Below are positions 60,790-64,000 of a stretch of DNA of 64,000 nt, piece after piece. Source of the DNA: JAICXG01 sp036825615 (GTDB taxonomy: Bacteria; Verrucomicrobiota; Verrucomicrobiia; Chthoniobacterales; UBA10450). Position 1 is the first letter of the stretch. The number at the start of each line of letters is the position of its first letter. Below the pieces are notes generated by a model. The model was not told the origin of the DNA. It saw nothing but the letters and a program-made list of their open reading frames with translations, and did not search any database. Location of the stretch: assembly GCA_036825615.1 (NCBI GenBank), contig DAISXY010000013.1, forward strand, positions 52,119 to 116,118, written 5' to 3'. A program made the position numbers and the translations under genes.

Positions 60790-63105
60790 TCAGGACGCGG
60801 CTAATGCCGTCTGCGGTTGCGGTCGGCTCTGCTTCTCCCCGGTCGAACGCGACCACCAAAGCACGATCGGAGAGGCAATGAAGATCGACGAGTAGGTGCC
60901 GATCGGGATGCCAATCAAAATCGTGAACGCGAAATCTTGCAGCACCGGACCGCCAAAAAAGTACAGAGCGAGCGTCGAGAGCACAGTCGTCCCTCCGGTC
61001 AAAATGGTCCGGCTGAGCGTTTCGTTGATCGCGCGATTCATAATCGATGGAAGCGAGCCGGTCTCGCTCCGGTGCATCCCCTCTCGAATCCGATCAAAGA
61101 CGACGATCGTGTCGTTGATCGAATAACCGGCGATGGTCAAGACCGCGCCAACAATAATCAAAGACAACTCTCGGCCGAACAAAGCAAATGCCCCGATCGT
61201 TAGAATCACGTCATGCAACAAGGCAATGATCGCGGCCAGAGCAAAGGCAAATTCGAAGCGGAGTGTGACGTAAATGAAAATGCCGATGATACCGAGCGCG
61301 AGCGCGATCAGGGAATTGCGCGCTAGCTCATCGCCAACGAGCTTGCCGACCTTGTCTTTCTGCTCGACGCGAAATTGTGCTTCCGGAAATTTTTCCTCGA
61401 GCAGCTTCTCGATTCGATCGCTCGTGTCCGGGGCGCCGCGGATGGTGAGAAATTCCCGCGCACCGGATTTCTCGGTTTGAACGACGCTCTCTTCCAGGTC
61501 GATCTCTTTGAGCGCGGCGCGAACGTCGCCTTCGTCCACTTTCTGGCGCGCTTCCAGCACTAAAAGGTCGCCACCCTTGAAATCGATCCCGAAGTTCCCT
61601 CCGCCTCGCACCGCAAACACCGCAACGGAGACAAGAATAGCGAGCGCAGACAGTCCTAGAGAAAGGTGGCGCTTGCCCAAAAAGTCGATCTTCGTCGGCT
61701 TGATCAGATTGACCATCGTAATCCTTTTGAGAAGGCCGCTCGCGGTTGCCCAGTTGAAACAGTTCCGCGTTACCAGCAGCGCGGAAAACATCGATGCCAC
61801 GATGCCGATTGTAAGTGTGACTGCGAAGCCCTTGACCGGCCCGGTCGCTTTCCAGAAAAGAATCAGGGCCGTGATAAGTGTGGTGATATTCGAGTCAAAG
61901 ATGGCGCTGAATGCCTTGTCGTAGGCCGCGTTCAAGGCGGCGCCGAGTGTTTTGCCCGCGGCCAGTTCTTCGCGCAGCCGTTCGTAAATCAACACGTTCG
62001 CGTCCACTGCCATCCCGATCGTTAGGATAATGCCCGCTATTCCGGGCAAGGTCAGGACGAAATGGAACATCGTCATGATTCCCAGGAGCAACAGCAGATT
62101 GACAAACAAAGCCACCCCGGCGACGAGCCCGGCGAAGCGATAATAAATTGCGATGAAAAGAAAACTCAGGGCAAGACCAGCCAGCCCGGCGTAGATGCCG
62201 CTCCGGACGGAGTCAGAGCCAAGGGTTGCGGAGACGCTCCGTTCCTCTTCCACCGTCACCGGCGTTTGCAGCGGATTTTCCAGGACGCTGGCCAAATTTC
62301 GCACCCCTTCTTCCGTGAAGTGACCGGTGATCGAAGCGTGGCCGCCATGAATTGCCTCGCGGATGACAGGCGCTGACTGCACCTTACCATCGAGCATAAT
62401 CGCGAAACGTTCGCCCACATGCGCCTGGGTTAGGTCTCCAAACAGTTTCGCCCCTTCGCGATCGAGTTGCAGAGAAACACCCCAGCCTTGCTCATCAAAG
62501 GTCGGGAAAGCTTTCTTCACCCGGTCGCCAGGGAGATCCGGGCGCACTTTGACCAGTAGCTCTTCCGTGATATCTCCTCGCTCGACCGGCTCTGTTTGTC
62601 TCTCGACCCGGTAGCCGGCTGGCACTATCTCCCGGCCTTCTTTGATTTGCTCGAGCAGCCGATCATTCTCGGGATGGACAAGCCGGAATTCCAACTTCGC
62701 GACCTGCGCCAATTGCTGCCGCGCCAGCGCAATCTGTTGCGGATCGAGCCCGGGAATTTGCACAAGGATCCGGTCGCTCCCTTGTGGAGTGATAATTGGC
62801 TCACTGACGCCGAACTGATCGACCCGGGTACGAATGACTTCGACCGCCTGGTCGAGCGTATCAGGACTTATCGTGCGTTCCCCTTCCGGGGTGAGTCGAA
62901 TCAGGAAAGAGGTGCCGCCTTGCAGATCAAGACCGAGCCGGATGGTTTTCTCCGGAGGATAAAGTGTTGTCAGGCAAAAGGCGATAAGCAGGACCGTGAG
63001 GATCGTGCCAAGAATGCGTTTGAGGCGAACACGGCTGGTCGCGAAATACCAGCCGAAGAGAGCAAGCAGGAAAATGCCGGTAAAGAAAGTAAATCCAGGA
63101 GTCAT
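60790..63105 (-). CDS. secDF: SecD-SecF fusion protein translocase subunit
   Basis: 771 residues from the ATG at 63105 (an in-frame ATG at 63174 would add a charged leader). The SecD half (~1-475) has D1 'RLGLDLQGGTSFLIRL', the large P1 periplasmic domain, and 'TIGMAVDANVLIYERLREEL' (D4). The SecF half (~485-771) has 'NFGIDFKGGDLLVLEA' (D5) and 'VLTIAGYSINDTIVVFDRIRE' (D6). It uses the proton-motive force to complete export through SecYEG. Single-chain SecDF fusions are known in several phyla. YajC is not adjacent in the window. Confidence 0.95.
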   Translation of the reverse strand: MTPGFTFFTGIFLLALFGWYFATSRVRLKRILGTILTVLLIAFCLTTLYPPEKTIRLGLDLQGGTSFLIRLTPEGERTISPDTLDQAVEVIRTRVDQFGVSEPIITPQGSDRILVQIPGLDPQQIALARQQLAQVAKLEFRLVHPENDRLLEQIKEGREIVPAGYRVERQTEPVERGDITEELLVKVRPDLPGDRVKKAFPTFDEQGWGVSLQLDREGAKLFGDLTQAHVGERFAIMLDGKVQSAPVIREAIHGGHASITGHFTEEGVRNLASVLENPLQTPVTVEEERSVSATLGSDSVRSGIYAGLAGLALSFLFIAIYYRFAGLVAGVALFVNLLLLLGIMTMFHFVLTLPGIAGIILTIGMAVDANVLIYERLREELAAGKTLGAALNAAYDKAFSAIFDSNITTLITALILFWKATGPVKGFAVTLTIGIVASMFSALLVTRNCFNWATASGLLKRITMVNLIKPTKIDFLGKRHLSLGLSALAILVSVAVFAVRGGGNFGIDFKGGDLLVLEARQKVDEGDVRAALKEIDLEESVVQTEKSGAREFLTIRGAPDTSDRIEKLLEEKFPEAQFRVEQKDKVGKLVGDELARNSLIALALGIIGIFIYVTLRFEFAFALAAIIALLHDVILTIGAFALFGRELSLIIVGAVLTIAGYSINDTIVVFDRIREGMHRSETGSLPSIMNRAINETLSRTILTGGTTVLSTLALYFFGGPVLQDFAFTILIGIPIGTYSSIFIASPIVLWWSRSTGEKQSRPQPQTALAAS

Positions 63106-63264
63106 AAAAATGTAAAAGCGAAAAGGGTTGGATCTGGCAGCGCGCTGGCAGATCGCAGATGCTTGGCGCGTCACGCGGCCGAGGTTCTTGAAAACAACTA
63201 ACCTGGCAGACAGACGGGCCGGGTGAGACGGCGACTCAGGAGCGCCGACAAGCCGGGAGCAGAC

Positions 63265-63630
63265 TTACACCGGCGGGGCGCGTTCGCGGAGCGTGAGGCT
63301 TCCGCGAGCAATATCAAAATCACTTTCCGCCGCCGAAATCAGGCGCGCGGAAAAGTTGGGCCGGCGCAACAAGGCATCAGCGGCAGAATAGAAAACTGCG
63401 AACAGTTGCTGTGCGCTGACTTTTCGCAGAGACAGCTTTGCCGGACCCTTGGCGAAAACGCGGCAATTGATTGTTTGCTTGGCTTCCTCCCGCTGGTGCC
63501 GAACGAACGTGGTGGAACTGGCGAACACCTGGAGACTCGGCGCACAAAAAGCCGCGAACGCGACAAGCGCGAATGCGCTCACCGCCGCTCTGCTTGTCCA
63601 GTTCGTCTCGACAGAATCCTTCACCTTCAT
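63265..63630 (-). CDS. Small secreted protein of unknown function
   Basis: 121 residues. The N-terminus 'MKVKDSVETNWTSRAAVSAF' followed by 'ALVAFAAFCAPSLQVFASS' is a credible signal peptide. The mature part is basic ('HQREEAKQTINCRVFAKGPA', 'LLRRPNFSARL') without known motifs. It starts 17 bp after the cyclase stop, so it may be the second cistron of that transcript. An opposing frame exists on the other strand, but without signal or motif. Confidence 0.5.
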   Translation of the reverse strand: MKVKDSVETNWTSRAAVSAFALVAFAAFCAPSLQVFASSTTFVRHQREEAKQTINCRVFAKGPAKLSLRKVSAQQLFAVFYSAADALLRRPNFSARLISAAESDFDIARGSLTLRERAPPV

Positions 63631-63647
63631 CCACTACCGCGTAATCC

Positions 63648-64000
63648 TCATGGAAGCAAATTGCCCAAATCATCCGACGCGGTGACGCTAACTGTCTCCG
63701 CCCCGGCCAAGCCAAGGAGGGCGAAAATCTCAGTAGGTATCTGCTTGCCTTTGACGGCGACTTCGCCTAACCGGCGAGTGCGATAACTCCCGCTCACCTT
63801 TCCGAGCGTGGCGCCACTCACGATAATGCGCGCCTCATACTCCGGCGTTTTCGTCAGGCCTTCGAGGCGCGAGGCGAGATTTACGCCGTCACCAATCACG
63901 GTGTAATTGAGCCGCGTCTCTGAGCCCATGTTGCCGGCGACGCCGCGGTCGGGGTTAACACCGATGCCGGCTTGGAGCGGCGGCACGCCGCGCCCGCGCC
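63648..64000 (-). CDS. Class III adenylate/guanylate cyclase, C-terminal part (cut by window edge)
   Basis: The frame is open to the right edge of the window, so the gene begins outside. The visible C-terminal ~117 residues match a class III nucleotide cyclase catalytic domain: 'LQAGIGVN', 'AGNMGSETRLNYTVIGDGVN', 'LASRLEGLTK' and the tail 'YRTRRLGEVAVKGKQIPTEI'. 'GSETRLNYTVIGDGVNLASR' carries the Asn/Arg transition-state region. In this phylum such domains are often joined to CHASE2 or ABC-transporter-like sensors, but the N-terminus is not visible. Confidence 0.85.
   Translation of the reverse strand, partial: RGRGVPPLQAGIGVNPDRGVAGNMGSETRLNYTVIGDGVNLASRLEGLTKTPEYEARIIVSGATLGKVSGSYRTRRLGEVAVKGKQIPTEIFALLGLAGAETVSVTASDDLGNLLP

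Noticed and set aside
63223..63786. A 187-codon plus-strand frame
   Set aside because: Overlaps the cyclase on the other strand and has no signal peptide, motif or ribosome site; the opposing small secreted protein is more plausible.

Overview
The window is GC-rich (roughly 60% by eye) and densely coded on both strands, from a Gram-negative-type bacterium with an outer membrane (porin, PqiABC, lipoproteins). Several things point to Verrucomicrobiota, probably a soil lineage related to Chthoniobacter/Udaeobacter: a tandem C-terminal domain of the 'NISTR...GFII.G...RALGPSL...TNDNW' type on two secreted proteins, many secreted beta-propeller proteins with Pro/Ser or Pro/Thr linkers, and the character of ClpB, DnaE, SecDF and the omega subunit. 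This assignment is inference; there is no rRNA in the window.

Layout. 1-5.8 kb: three secreted proteins on the minus strand (one cut by the window edge, one with C-terminal PKD domains, one Ycf48/BNR-like propeller). 6.1-14.6 kb: a signalling block. An OmpR-type response regulator and its kinase run leftward. Divergently there is a cupredoxin / second kinase / porin operon with 4-bp overlaps, followed by a cupredoxin-PQQ-dehydrogenase fusion. A direct repeat, GTTAC-N6-GTTAC (11-bp period), occurs upstream of the regulator, twice upstream of the BNR gene and, with one mismatch, upstream of the fusion gene. It is a good candidate for the regulator's operator and so for a local regulon. 14.7-19.7 kb: a VOC-family protein, a KirBac K+ channel and a pqiABC operon. 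19.8-31.9 kb: six large secreted propeller proteins (BNR, galactose-oxidase/kelch, BNR-dockerin, two FG-GAP, kelch with C-terminal repeats).

32-40.5 kb: clpB, a small anchored protein, dnaE (convergent, stop codons overlapping in CTAG) and an SMP-30-like propeller. 40.5-46.2 kb: a convergent pair of CHAT (caspase-like) proteins, one fused to an alpha/beta-hydrolase domain and the other with a membrane anchor. 46.3-54 kb: UbiD-family decarboxylase, glycine-zipper lipoprotein, squalene/phytoene synthase with a polytopic membrane protein, an rpoZ-smpB-lepB cluster, tRNA-Pro(CGG) and an MbfA-type ferritin/VIT1 iron exporter. 54.2-58.9 kb: an accessory island with a truncated methyltransferase, a probable restriction-modification pair and small unknown genes. 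58.9-64 kb: a KefB/YbaL-type antiporter, secDF, a small secreted protein and the C-terminus of a class III nucleotide cyclase.

A small palindromic element with ends GTAGCCGG (or GTAGCGG) recurs at gene 3' ends. It supplies the stop codons of ubiD and mbfA, and sits in frame inside dnaE, adding about 24 residues. The strongest candidates for something undescribed are the CHAT-hydrolase/CHAT-TM pair, the cupredoxin-linked two-kinase/one-regulator circuit with its repeats, and the gene-end palindromes.
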